From NCBI GenBank assembly GCA_937900065.1, contig CALCDS010000106.1:1-6080 (forward strand): a stretch of DNA of 6,080 bases, given 5' to 3'. Below the pieces are notes generated by a model. The model ran no database searches. It saw only the letters and a list, made by a program, of their open reading frames with translations, and had not been told where the DNA came from. Shown here one piece after another: positions 1 through 6,080 of this stretch. Made by a program: the position numbers and the translations under genes. Each line of letters begins with the position of its first letter. Position 1 is the first letter of the stretch. The stretch comes from an uncultured Clostridiaceae bacterium (GTDB taxonomy: Bacteria > Bacillota > Clostridia > Clostridiales > Oxobacteraceae).

Positions 1-1
1 C

Positions 2-670
2 AAGCTCGATATAATACCGGAGAGGGAAAATTTCCTGCTTTATGACAGCATGGTCGCATTCCATATACAGAAGGGCTCTACAGTCCCGATGGATGCCCAT
101 GATTTTTATTTTGGCCTCAGGCAGCGCTTTCCTGAGAGGGACGGAATGTATTTTTTGCCGGACCAGGTGAGCGTATATGATGCAAAGAGGCTAAGGGAAG
201 ATTTGAATGAACAGATGTCCTTTTTTATACTTGACGAAAGATCTGCTATCCAATGGCTTCAAAGGGAGCTTTCAGTGCCGCAGACTTATCAGGACATACA
301 GCCTAAATTCCTCGAGGAGTTAAAGCAGTTCAAATATGAGAAGATGCCTGAGCTTCGCGATATACTCGATGAAAATTTTCTTCAGGATGAAGCTGGACGA
401 TGGTATGTGGCTGATGTAAGCAAACAATCAGACCTTGAAAAACTCCGGACTAAGAAGCTTTTGAAGGAATTTGACGAGTACAGAAATGGAAAAGCAAGGC
501 TTAAGATTTTCAGGACTGAAGCAATAAGAGCAGGATTTAAAAAGTGCTGGAGCGAAAAAGACTATAAAACAATAGTGAGCATAGGCGAAAGGCTTCCTGA
601 AAAAGTGTTACAGGAAGATGCAAGCATACTCATGTACTATGATAATGCTCTTACGAGGATGGAAGATTGA
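2..670 (+). CDS. pglX: BREX-type site-specific DNA adenine methyltransferase, C-terminal part (5' truncated by window)
   Basis: Reading frame 2 is open from the left edge to the TGA at 668-670, so 222 C-terminal residues of a longer protein are visible. The ATG at 50 is internal: the frame continues upstream without a stop. The catalytic and SAM-binding motifs (NPPY/DPPY, FxGxG) must lie before base 1, so methyltransferase activity is inferred. The visible part resembles my recollection of the tails of large DNA methylases in BREX type 3 and related loci. Its marks are DGMYFLPDQ (visible residues 47-55), DERSAIQWL (78-86), NFLQDEAGRWYV (124-135), and a charged helical end rich in Lys, Glu and Arg. 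In BREX the methylase modifies an asymmetric adenine site so that host DNA is spared. The helicase gene follows after one base, which supports the assignment. Another N6-adenine methylase family, such as type III Mod-like, is possible. No membrane segment or signal is seen. Confidence 0.72.
   Translation, partial: KLDIIPERENFLLYDSMVAFHIQKGSTVPMDAHDFYFGLRQRFPERDGMYFLPDQVSVYDAKRLREDLNEQMSFFILDERSAIQWLQRELSVPQTYQDIQPKFLEELKQFKYEKMPELRDILDENFLQDEAGRWYVADVSKQSDLEKLRTKKLLKEFDEYRNGKARLKIFRTEAIRAGFKKCWSEKDYKTIVSIGERLPEKVLQEDASILMYYDNALTRMED
655..665 (+). promoter_or_regulatory. Ribosome binding region for the helicase gene
   Basis: A purine-rich stretch, GAGGATGGAAG, ends 6 bases before the ATG at 672 and lies inside the last codons of the methyltransferase gene. 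It favours 672 as the helicase start over the upstream in-frame ATGs at 618, 639 and 645. The match to AGGAGG is imperfect, so translation probably depends partly on ribosomes arriving from the upstream gene. Confidence 0.5.
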
Positions 671-671
671 G

Positions 672-3344
672 ATGTTCAAAACTGGTGAATGGGCTTATGA
701 CAAGGAGAATAAAAGGCCGGTTAAAATAATTGAAGCCAATGACCTGTGGGGATATGCATCCTACAATGTATATGAACCTGTTCAAAACAGGTCATATATT
801 TTGCCCGAGGATAAGGTATGCAATATGACGGATGCTGAAGATGAATTCGATATCCATTATTTCAGGTATATTATAATTTCTGCCAGGATAAACAATGAAC
901 TTGCAAACGGCATACTGTCATCAATAGGGGACAATATAATACCGCTGCCCCATCAAATATATGCTTTAAACAGGGCGCTTTCCAAAAATAAAGTAAGATA
1001 TATAATTGCAGATGAGGTCGGGTTGGGGAAAACAATAGAAGCAGGATTGATCATAAAGGAATTGAAAACAAGAGGCTTAATAAGGCGGATACTCATAATC
1101 TGTCCCAAAGGCCTGTTGACCCAGTGGCACAGTGAAATGAAAAATAAGTTCAATGAAGATTTCAATATCGTGCTGCCTGAGGATTTTGGTTCCATAAAAA
1201 GGATCTATGGAGAGGGAAATGCATGGTCGCATTTTTCACAGGTCATTTGTTCGATGGATTCTGTAAAGCCAATGGAAAAGAGGAATGGATGGGACAAGAG
1301 CAAAATCGATGAGTATAACAAAGAGAGATTTAAAAGCCTTATAAGCGCTTCATGGGATATGGTCATAATCGATGAAGCACACAGGATAGCCGGGTCATCT
1401 TCAGATGTGGCAAGATATAAGCTTGGCAAGGGTTTGGCTGAGACAAGCCCATATCTTCTGCTGCTTACGGCTACGCCTCATCAGGGGAAAACCGAGCCAT
1501 TCCTGCGTCTTATAAGGCTTTTGGACAGGAACGCTTTTCCAGACAGCAATGCAATAGTAAAGGAGCAGGTGGCGCCATACCTTATCAGGACGGAAAAAAG
1601 GGAAGCTGTGGATGCAGAAGGCAACCGCTTGTTTAAAAGCAGGATAACAAAAGCCGTAAATATAAGTTGGGAACTAAGACACAATATTCAGCGGCAGCTT
1701 TATGAAATGGTGACAGACTATGTCAGCGAAGGGTATAACAGGGCTGTCAGGGAGAAAAAGAATTATTTGGGATTTTTGATGGTGCTCATGCAGAGGCTTG
1801 TTACAAGCAGCACAAGGGCAATAAAGGAAAACCTCAAAAAGAGGCTTTCAATATTGCAAAGCCATGAAGTGCAAATTTCAAAATTAAGCGAAGATGAACT
1901 GTGGGAGGCTGATCCTGAAGAATCCGTTGAAGATTTGATCGGGACAAAATCTTTAAATATCAAAAAAGAAATCATAGACATCAAGAATATTTTAGCTGTT
2001 GCGAATCAGGCAGAGAACCAATATGTGGATGCAAAAGCAGAAAAGCTGCTGGAGTTTTTATATAAGTTGCAGGATGATGAGAATTTAAAGGCCATAGTTT
2101 TTACTGAATTCGTAGCAACCCAGAAGTTTCTAAAAGAACTGCTGCAGGAGAAAGGCTATAAGACTGTGATTTTGAACGGCTCTATGGATATAGATGAAAG
2201 AAACCGCGTTTTGGAGGATTTTAAAGACAATGCGCAGATACTTGTGTCTACGGATGCCGGCGGAGAAGGCTTGAACCTTCAGTTCTGCAATATCGTCGTA
2301 AATTATGACCTGCCTTGGAATCCTATGAAAATAGAGCAGCGCATCGGAAGAGTCGACAGAATCGGGCAGAAAAGAGATGTCTATGTGTTTAACTTCATGC
2401 TTTCAGGTACTGTGGAGTTTCGCATCAGGCAGGTGCTGGAGGAAAAACTCTCAGTGATTTTTAAGCAGCTTGGAGTTGACAAGATGGGCGATGTGCTGGA
2501 TTCTGAAGATGCGGAAGTTGATTTCACTGATGTCTATATAAAAGGTATCACCAATCCTAAAGATATCGGCTACTATACGGATAAACTTGAAGGCGAAATA
2601 CGCGATAAAACCAAAAGGATAAGTGAGATTAAGGGGCTTTTAAAAGATGAAAAGGTCATAGACAAAAGCATTGTTAAAGGAATAAACAACTTGCCTTTGC
2701 AGGCTCTTTTAAGGCAGATGTATATAAATTATCAGTTTTCAAAAGGATATGAAGCAAATTTGATCCAAGACTCCTTTATAGATCTGAATAATGAGCAGGT
2801 CAAGAAAATGCTCAGTGAAATGCCAATATCGGTAAAGGTGAACAGAATACCGGTCCTTAATGTTGAAGGCGTCAACAATGAAAGGGGTTACTGGTCCTTA
2901 TGGGAAGTCAATATCAATGGAAGCAGCAAAAACAGGCGGATATTTCCATTATTTATAAATCAAAACAATATAATGAGATTGGCATCTTCGAAAATACTGT
3001 GGGAGGACATGCTTAAAGAGGAGAGCAAAATATATTTTAAAGGCTATAAGGATTTTGACGACAGCACATATGATATTATTTATCAAAAGGCTGGCGACTG
3101 TGCCTTTAATCTTTTTTCTAAAATGAAGGAAAACTATCTGAATGAATTATCAAAAGAACAGGAAAAGTACAGGTATGCTTTTAAATTAAGAAAAGAAGCC
3201 GCAGAAAGGATCGGGCTTGCCGCCGTTAGGATACACAGGATCAAGTCCATAGAAAAGGAAGAGGAGACATGGGAAAAGGGGATTCAAAGGCAAAGGACGA
3301 TAATCCCTGCTTTAAAGCCAATATGTATAGTATTTTTGGAGTGA
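672..3344 (+). CDS. brxHII: SNF2-family DEAH helicase / DNA-dependent ATPase of BREX type 3 (BrxHII-like)
   Basis: An 890-residue superfamily 2 ATPase, probably a cytoplasmic DNA translocase. Motifs in order: Q motif LPHQIYAL (92-99), Walker A DEVGLGKTIEAG (114-125), motif Ia LIICPKGLLTQW (141-152), Walker B DEAH (234-237), motif III TATPHQGK (266-273), motif IV IVFTEF (475-480), motif V STDAGGEGLNLQ (526-537) and arginine-finger motif VI QRIGRVDRIGQ (556-566). All are intact. A charged helical linker of about 200 residues separates motif III from motif IV, and about 320 residues follow motif VI. The start at 672 puts one base between genes; the in-frame ATG at 618 would add 18 residues that are unlike the family and overlap the upstream gene. 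A methylase before it and pglZ after it identify it as BrxHII rather than a RapA- or DISARM-type helicase. Its exact job in BREX is not established; remodelling or translocating on phage DNA is inferred. The ATPase family is certain, the BREX subtype less so. Confidence 0.93.
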   Translation: MFKTGEWAYDKENKRPVKIIEANDLWGYASYNVYEPVQNRSYILPEDKVCNMTDAEDEFDIHYFRYIIISARINNELANGILSSIGDNIIPLPHQIYALNRALSKNKVRYIIADEVGLGKTIEAGLIIKELKTRGLIRRILIICPKGLLTQWHSEMKNKFNEDFNIVLPEDFGSIKRIYGEGNAWSHFSQVICSMDSVKPMEKRNGWDKSKIDEYNKERFKSLISASWDMVIIDEAHRIAGSSSDVARYKLGKGLAETSPYLLLLTATPHQGKTEPFLRLIRLLDRNAFPDSNAIVKEQVAPYLIRTEKREAVDAEGNRLFKSRITKAVNISWELRHNIQRQLYEMVTDYVSEGYNRAVREKKNYLGFLMVLMQRLVTSSTRAIKENLKKRLSILQSHEVQISKLSEDELWEADPEESVEDLIGTKSLNIKKEIIDIKNILAVANQAENQYVDAKAEKLLEFLYKLQDDENLKAIVFTEFVATQKFLKELLQEKGYKTVILNGSMDIDERNRVLEDFKDNAQILVSTDAGGEGLNLQFCNIVVNYDLPWNPMKIEQRIGRVDRIGQKRDVYVFNFMLSGTVEFRIRQVLEEKLSVIFKQLGVDKMGDVLDSEDAEVDFTDVYIKGITNPKDIGYYTDKLEGEIRDKTKRISEIKGLLKDEKVIDKSIVKGINNLPLQALLRQMYINYQFSKGYEANLIQDSFIDLNNEQVKKMLSEMPISVKVNRIPVLNVEGVNNERGYWSLWEVNINGSSKNRRIFPLFINQNNIMRLASSKILWEDMLKEESKIYFKGYKDFDDSTYDIIYQKAGDCAFNLFSKMKENYLNELSKEQEKYRYAFKLRKEAAERIGLAAVRIHRIKSIEKEEETWEKGIQRQRTIIPALKPICIVFLE
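3338..3341 (+). promoter_or_regulatory. Ribosome binding site of pglZ
   Basis: GGAG lies 7 bases before the ATG at 3349. It sits in the last codons of the helicase gene, whose TGA occupies 3342-3344 between this site and the start. The arrangement is typical of translational coupling and supports ATG 3349 as the pglZ start. Confidence 0.7.
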
Positions 3345-3348
3345 TATT

Positions 3349-5286
3349 ATGATAAAGGATATTATAGTTGATAAGCTGTGCCTTAATGAAAACGACTTTT
3401 TATTGGTCAATGACCCGGATGATCTGCTTTCTACAGAAGGTGTTGTGGATGCTATAGTTTCGAATAGCTTTTTGATTTTAAGCTATGACGATCCTGAAGC
3501 ATTCAGGTATTATTATGAAGCGAACATTAGAAGCGTCATTGACTCTGGCAGAAAGCTTGATAAGAAATTTATAATAAGGTGTACTGACATCCGGGCAGTT
3601 CCATATGATATTCAATTGAAATGCTTCCATGTGGAGCTGTCGCTCCGGGAAATGTTTCCCAAATTAAGCTATAACGTAATAAAAGAGCTCTATACAGATA
3701 TGTTTGACAGATTATATAATGCTTACCAATCTTATCATGGCCCTGTTCTTGGCGATAACGGGACAAAGGAGTTTATCTTAAAAAATGTATTTGGAATAAT
3801 ACCGGAAGTTATTTTTAGTTTTCAGGACATTATAAAAGCATTTATATTGCTTTATTACAAAGGGGATGAACTGCCAAAACCAATAGCGGATTATGCAGTT
3901 GAGATATTAAATAGAAATGCCAAGCTTGCTCAGTTTCCAATCAAGACTGTTGTATATGGCAGGGATCTATTTTTCCATTTTATACAGGAACAGTGGGAAA
4001 TATATGTAAAGCAGTTGAATGGAGAAAATGTCAAACCTATTGTTGATTTTAATGCTTATGAAATAAGGGTTTATATGGACAACCTTTTTGAGGAAAATTT
4101 ATTGACCCCTGTAAAGCAGCAAAGAAATGCTGAATATCCCGCCTGGGTGGAGGCCGGGATTATCTTTGATATAGCCGGAAGTGTGCAGAGAAAATATAAA
4201 AATGAAATAGAAAAAATCAATGGGATGCTTCAGAATATAAAGTCGTATAAGGATTGGTTTATTATAGCCAAACTATGGGCAGATATCATGGTACTTGAGT
4301 ACAACTATGGAAATGATTATTTAATTGATCATAAGAAATATAAGGATACTCACAGGGAAATAAATAAGAGCTTTAAGAGTTGGATGTTTAGAAATTATGG
4401 AATGCTGGCATCATTATCATTTTCAAAAGCTCCTGTTATGGTACACAAGATACCATGGTATATCAATTACCGATGCAGCATACGAGAGGACAAGAGGATT
4501 GCGCTTATTGTAATGGATGGCATGTCTCTTGATGACTGGTATGTGATCAAGAATTCGATTGATGATAAAAAGTATATTTTTGAAGAATCAATGTGTTTTG
4601 CATGGGTCCCGACTATCACTTCAATATCAAGGCAGGCGATATTTTCGGGAGAAGTGCCTGCAAGCTTTGCCGACAGCATGTTTTCCACCAATTATGATAA
4701 TAAAGGATGGAAAAAATTTTGGAGGGATGCAGGTTACAATGATAGCAGCATAGTGTATAAAAGAAACATAAAAGAATTTAGTGAAAATGGATTATATGAT
4801 ATACTGGGGGATAACAAGGTAAGGATTTTAGGATTAGTTGTGAATATAGTCGATGATATAATGCATGGCCAGCAGCTTTCGATAGATGGAATGCATCAGG
4901 ATGTTGAGCTTTGGGCAAAAAAGAAGTATCTAAAAAATTTTATTGATGATCTATTTATACATGGTTTTGAAGTATATATAACATCAGACCATGGGAACAT
5001 TGCATCCTGCGGCCAGGGAACCATGCAGGAAGGGCTGGCGGTTGAAAGCGCAGGTGAAAGACTCAGAATATATAAAAATGGGATTAACTGCGATGCAATG
5101 CTATCGAAATTTAAAGCTTTTAAATGGAATGGAGCCGGCTTGAGTGATAAATACAATTATATTTTATGTGAGGATGATTATGCATTTATTAAAGAAGATA
5201 GAAAGATTATAAGTCATGGAGGATTATCCGTAGAAGAAGTCATAGTACCATTTATACATATAAGGAAGGAAAACAAAAATGCTTGA
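3349..5286 (+). CDS. pglZ: BREX-3-type PglZ, alkaline phosphatase superfamily protein
   Basis: A 645-residue protein with a C-terminal PglZ domain (about 380-640). Likely metal and catalytic residues are visible: VMDGMS with Asp390, the PTITSISR stretch holding the presumed nucleophile (Thr422 or Thr424), VDDIMHG (Asp502/503, His506), SDHGN (Asp547, His548) and SHGG (His623). The N-terminal part (1-60) has the DPDDLL, SYDDPEAFRYYYE pattern I associate with BREX type 3 PglZ. Residues 100-370 are mostly helical with no motif I can name. PglZ is the hallmark gene of BREX and Pgl systems; family members bind divalent metals and some show phosphodiesterase or nuclease activity, but the true substrate is unsettled. 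It was once proposed to remove methyl or other marks, which I do not infer here. The gene starts 4 bases after the helicase stop and overlaps the next gene by 8 bases. All expected active-site residues appear present, so it is probably active. It is more AT-rich than the methylase end. Confidence 0.93.
   Translation: MIKDIIVDKLCLNENDFLLVNDPDDLLSTEGVVDAIVSNSFLILSYDDPEAFRYYYEANIRSVIDSGRKLDKKFIIRCTDIRAVPYDIQLKCFHVELSLREMFPKLSYNVIKELYTDMFDRLYNAYQSYHGPVLGDNGTKEFILKNVFGIIPEVIFSFQDIIKAFILLYYKGDELPKPIADYAVEILNRNAKLAQFPIKTVVYGRDLFFHFIQEQWEIYVKQLNGENVKPIVDFNAYEIRVYMDNLFEENLLTPVKQQRNAEYPAWVEAGIIFDIAGSVQRKYKNEIEKINGMLQNIKSYKDWFIIAKLWADIMVLEYNYGNDYLIDHKKYKDTHREINKSFKSWMFRNYGMLASLSFSKAPVMVHKIPWYINYRCSIREDKRIALIVMDGMSLDDWYVIKNSIDDKKYIFEESMCFAWVPTITSISRQAIFSGEVPASFADSMFSTNYDNKGWKKFWRDAGYNDSSIVYKRNIKEFSENGLYDILGDNKVRILGLVVNIVDDIMHGQQLSIDGMHQDVELWAKKKYLKNFIDDLFIHGFEVYITSDHGNIASCGQGTMQEGLAVESAGERLRIYKNGINCDAMLSKFKAFKWNGAGLSDKYNYILCEDDYAFIKEDRKIISHGGLSVEEVIVPFIHIRKENKNA
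5262..5270 (+). promoter_or_regulatory. Ribosome binding site of the brxA-like gene
   Basis: AAGGAAGGA lies 8 bases before the ATG at 5279, inside the 3' end of pglZ. It is one of the better Shine-Dalgarno matches in the window. It decides the start at 5279 and therefore the 8-base overlap with pglZ. Confidence 0.7.
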
Positions 5287-5992
5287 TAGAATAGGATTTG
5301 ACAGATTCATAAAAATCGGCTGGCTCAACAAAACAGCAGAAATATTTGAACAGGAAAAGAAGCCGCAGAATATAAGAGAAGCATTGGATCATTATCTTAA
5401 AGATGAAGTTGGAGGAGACAATAGGAGAAAAACAATAAACATATTGATGAGAACATGGATAAATGTTGAACCCGAGCATGTAAATACCAGAGACAAGGCG
5501 CTTGAACTGTTCAAGTCAGCTGATGAAAATGAAAAAATAGGTGTTCACTGGATAATGTTCATGCTTGCATATCCTGTATTTGATAATTTTACCGCAGCAA
5601 TTGGTAAACTTTTCGAATTGCAGGATGAATTTGTTTTAGGCACAGTGAAAAGAAGAATGTATGAACTATGGGGAGAGAGAACCACGCTCCAATATGCTGT
5701 TGAAAAAATGGCTCGCTCTCTTGCAAATTGGGAAGTTGTGGAAAGCAGCGGTAAGCCAGGTAATTATAAAAGAAAACAGCCTATTGAGATTAAAAATATG
5801 GACATCAAGCTTCTTTTAGTTGAGGCATATCTTTTAGCTTCCGGGAAGCTTTATATTCAGTTTATGAAGATAAATAGGTTAAATGAATTTTTCCCATTTA
5901 TAATGGATATAGATTTAGCAGATTTCCAAACATCTGAAATATTCAAGCTTGATAAAATGGGAGGAGAGCCTGTTATCGGACTAAGGGATTAA
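5279..5992 (+). CDS. brxA: BrxA-like (DUF1819-type) small BREX protein
   Basis: A 237-residue, mostly helical soluble protein with no signal peptide or clear membrane segment. I assign it to BrxA from three observations. It comes directly after pglZ, where type 3 BREX carries brxA. Its size is close to the roughly 200 residues usual for BrxA. Its pattern includes a basic helix ending LMRTW (56-60), a hydrophobic helix (89-98), then YELWGERTTLQYAVEKM (128-144) followed by LANWEVVE (148-155), which looks like a helix-turn-helix with wing. BrxA proteins are reported to bind DNA; in this operon it would be an accessory factor, and its step is not known. The C-terminal part (175-237) ends in an acidic segment, IMDIDLADF (208-216). 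The start is supported by a strong ribosome binding site and the 8-base overlap with pglZ. The family call rests on context more than on a diagnostic motif; an unrelated small BREX accessory protein is the alternative. Confidence 0.65.
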   Translation: MLDRIGFDRFIKIGWLNKTAEIFEQEKKPQNIREALDHYLKDEVGGDNRRKTINILMRTWINVEPEHVNTRDKALELFKSADENEKIGVHWIMFMLAYPVFDNFTAAIGKLFELQDEFVLGTVKRRMYELWGERTTLQYAVEKMARSLANWEVVESSGKPGNYKRKQPIEIKNMDIKLLLVEAYLLASGKLYIQFMKINRLNEFFPFIMDIDLADFQTSEIFKLDKMGGEPVIGLRD

Positions 5993-6034
5993 AGCTGTTA
6001 GCGTATATCAATATCAGCATATGTATTATTTAAA

Positions 6035-6040
6035 TATAAT
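6035..6040 (+). promoter_or_regulatory. Candidate -10 box for the downstream gene
   Basis: A perfect TATAAT sits 29 bases before the ATG at 6070, a plausible distance for a transcript with a short leader carrying the AAAGGGG site. The positions expected for a -35 box (about 6011-6018) read ATATCAGC and match TTGACA poorly, and there is no extended -10 TG. In AT-rich DNA such a hexamer can occur by chance, so this is weak. Confidence 0.3.
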
Positions 6041-6052
6041 ATAAGCAATGTG

Positions 6053-6059
6053 AAAGGGG
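6053..6059 (+). promoter_or_regulatory. Candidate ribosome binding site of the gene at the right edge
   Basis: AAAGGGG lies 10 bases before the ATG at 6070. It is the clearest purine-rich site in the gap and is the main reason to think a gene begins there. Confidence 0.4.
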
Positions 6060-6069
6060 CTGCTGCACA

Positions 6070-6080
6070 ATGAACTATTT
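6070..6080 (+). CDS. Possible start of a further gene (3' cut by window)
   Basis: An ATG at 6070 is followed by AAC TAT TT, giving Met-Asn-Tyr and an incomplete codon before the window ends. It is preceded by AAAGGGG at a usable distance and a TATAAT box further upstream. Nothing can be said about the product. The gap of 77 bases from the brxA-like gene and the possible promoter suggest a separate transcription unit. Confidence 0.35.

Larger units (their letters stand above)
5993..6069 (+). other. AT-rich intergenic gap after the BREX operon
   Basis: This is the only non-coding stretch of any length in the window. It contains a tandem ATATCA (6005-6016), a TATAAT box (6035-6040) and a purine-rich AAAGGGG (6053-6059). 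I see no GC-rich hairpin followed by a T-run, so an intrinsic terminator for the operon cannot be called here. Confidence 0.6.

Noticed and set aside
50..670. ATG at 50 as the start of a separate small gene
   Set aside because: The same frame is open to the left edge and the residues before Met (ending FLLYDS) continue the same protein style, so this is an internal Met of the truncated methylase.
618..671. Upstream in-frame ATG (618, also 639 and 645) as the helicase start
   Set aside because: It would add 18 residues unlike the family, overlap the methylase end by 53 bases and lack a fitting ribosome binding site. ATG 672 gives the expected MFKTGEWAYD beginning and a 1-base gap.
953..1984. 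Several minus-strand open frames of 67-80 codons
   Set aside because: They lie wholly inside the helicase coding region, opposite conserved motifs, and their products show no recognisable family. They are by-products of the real gene.
2969..2974. TATAAT inside the helicase gene as an internal promoter for pglZ
   Set aside because: The -35 position (about 2946-2951) reads CCATTA, it lies nearly 400 bases before pglZ, and AT-rich coding sequence gives such hexamers often.
3569..5479. Open frames of 64-86 codons opposite or within pglZ and brxA, including a plus-strand one at 4559-4753
   Set aside because: All are nested in well-supported genes and have no convincing ribosome binding site or protein similarity.
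672..5992. DISARM or type III restriction system
   Set aside because: DISARM would need drmB (DUF1998) and a phospholipase D gene, and type III systems have no PglZ. The PglZ gene next to the helicase points to BREX.
6005..6016. Tandem ATATCA as an operator or attachment site
   Set aside because: Only two copies of an AT-rich hexamer, with no dyad or further copies; chance is sufficient.
6050..6073. GTG at 6050, or ATG at 6048, as the start of the downstream gene
   Set aside because: ATG 6048 is followed at once by TGA, and the GTG frame reaches TGA at 6071-6073 after seven codons.

Overview
The window carries four genes, all on the + strand and packed head to tail, that read as the downstream part of a BREX (bacteriophage exclusion) defence operon. 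The order is the 3' end of a DNA adenine methyltransferase (pglX-like), a SNF2-type DEAH helicase (brxHII-like), a PglZ alkaline-phosphatase-superfamily protein, and a small helical protein that fits BrxA. From established knowledge, this is the second half of the type 3 BREX layout brxF-brxC-pglXI-brxHII-pglZ-brxA. The expected brxF and brxC genes and the catalytic part of pglX lie before base 1 and cannot be seen.

Organism: the DNA is AT-rich, uses many ATA (Ile), AGA and AGG (Arg) codons, and has purine-rich Shine-Dalgarno sequences close to ATG starts. This suggests a low-G+C Firmicute, probably of clostridial type, but the window holds no marker gene that fixes the taxon. Composition is uneven: bases 301-360 (pglX end) have 27 G+C of 60, while 4921-4980 (pglZ) have 11 of 60.

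Layout: 2-670 pglX-like C-terminus, cut by the window edge; 672-3344 helicase; 3349-5286 pglZ; 5279-5992 brxA-like gene; 5993-6069 a short AT-rich gap with a TATAAT box; 6070-6080 the probable first codons of another gene. The spacings are 1 base, 4 bases and an 8-base overlap, so the four genes are almost certainly one translationally coupled transcript. The first real gap follows brxA, which probably marks the end of the BREX operon.

How they work together (family knowledge plus inference): the methyltransferase would mark host DNA at a specific site. PglZ, the helicase, and the BrxC ATPase and BrxF expected upstream would act with it to block replication of unmarked phage DNA. BrxA is thought to be an accessory DNA-binding component. 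All genes visible here have intact frames and, where motifs can be checked, intact motifs, so the system looks functional. I found no tRNA, rRNA, CRISPR array, insertion sequence, att site or origin. The system is an example of a described class. The less certain parts are the identity of the last gene and whatever begins at the right edge.
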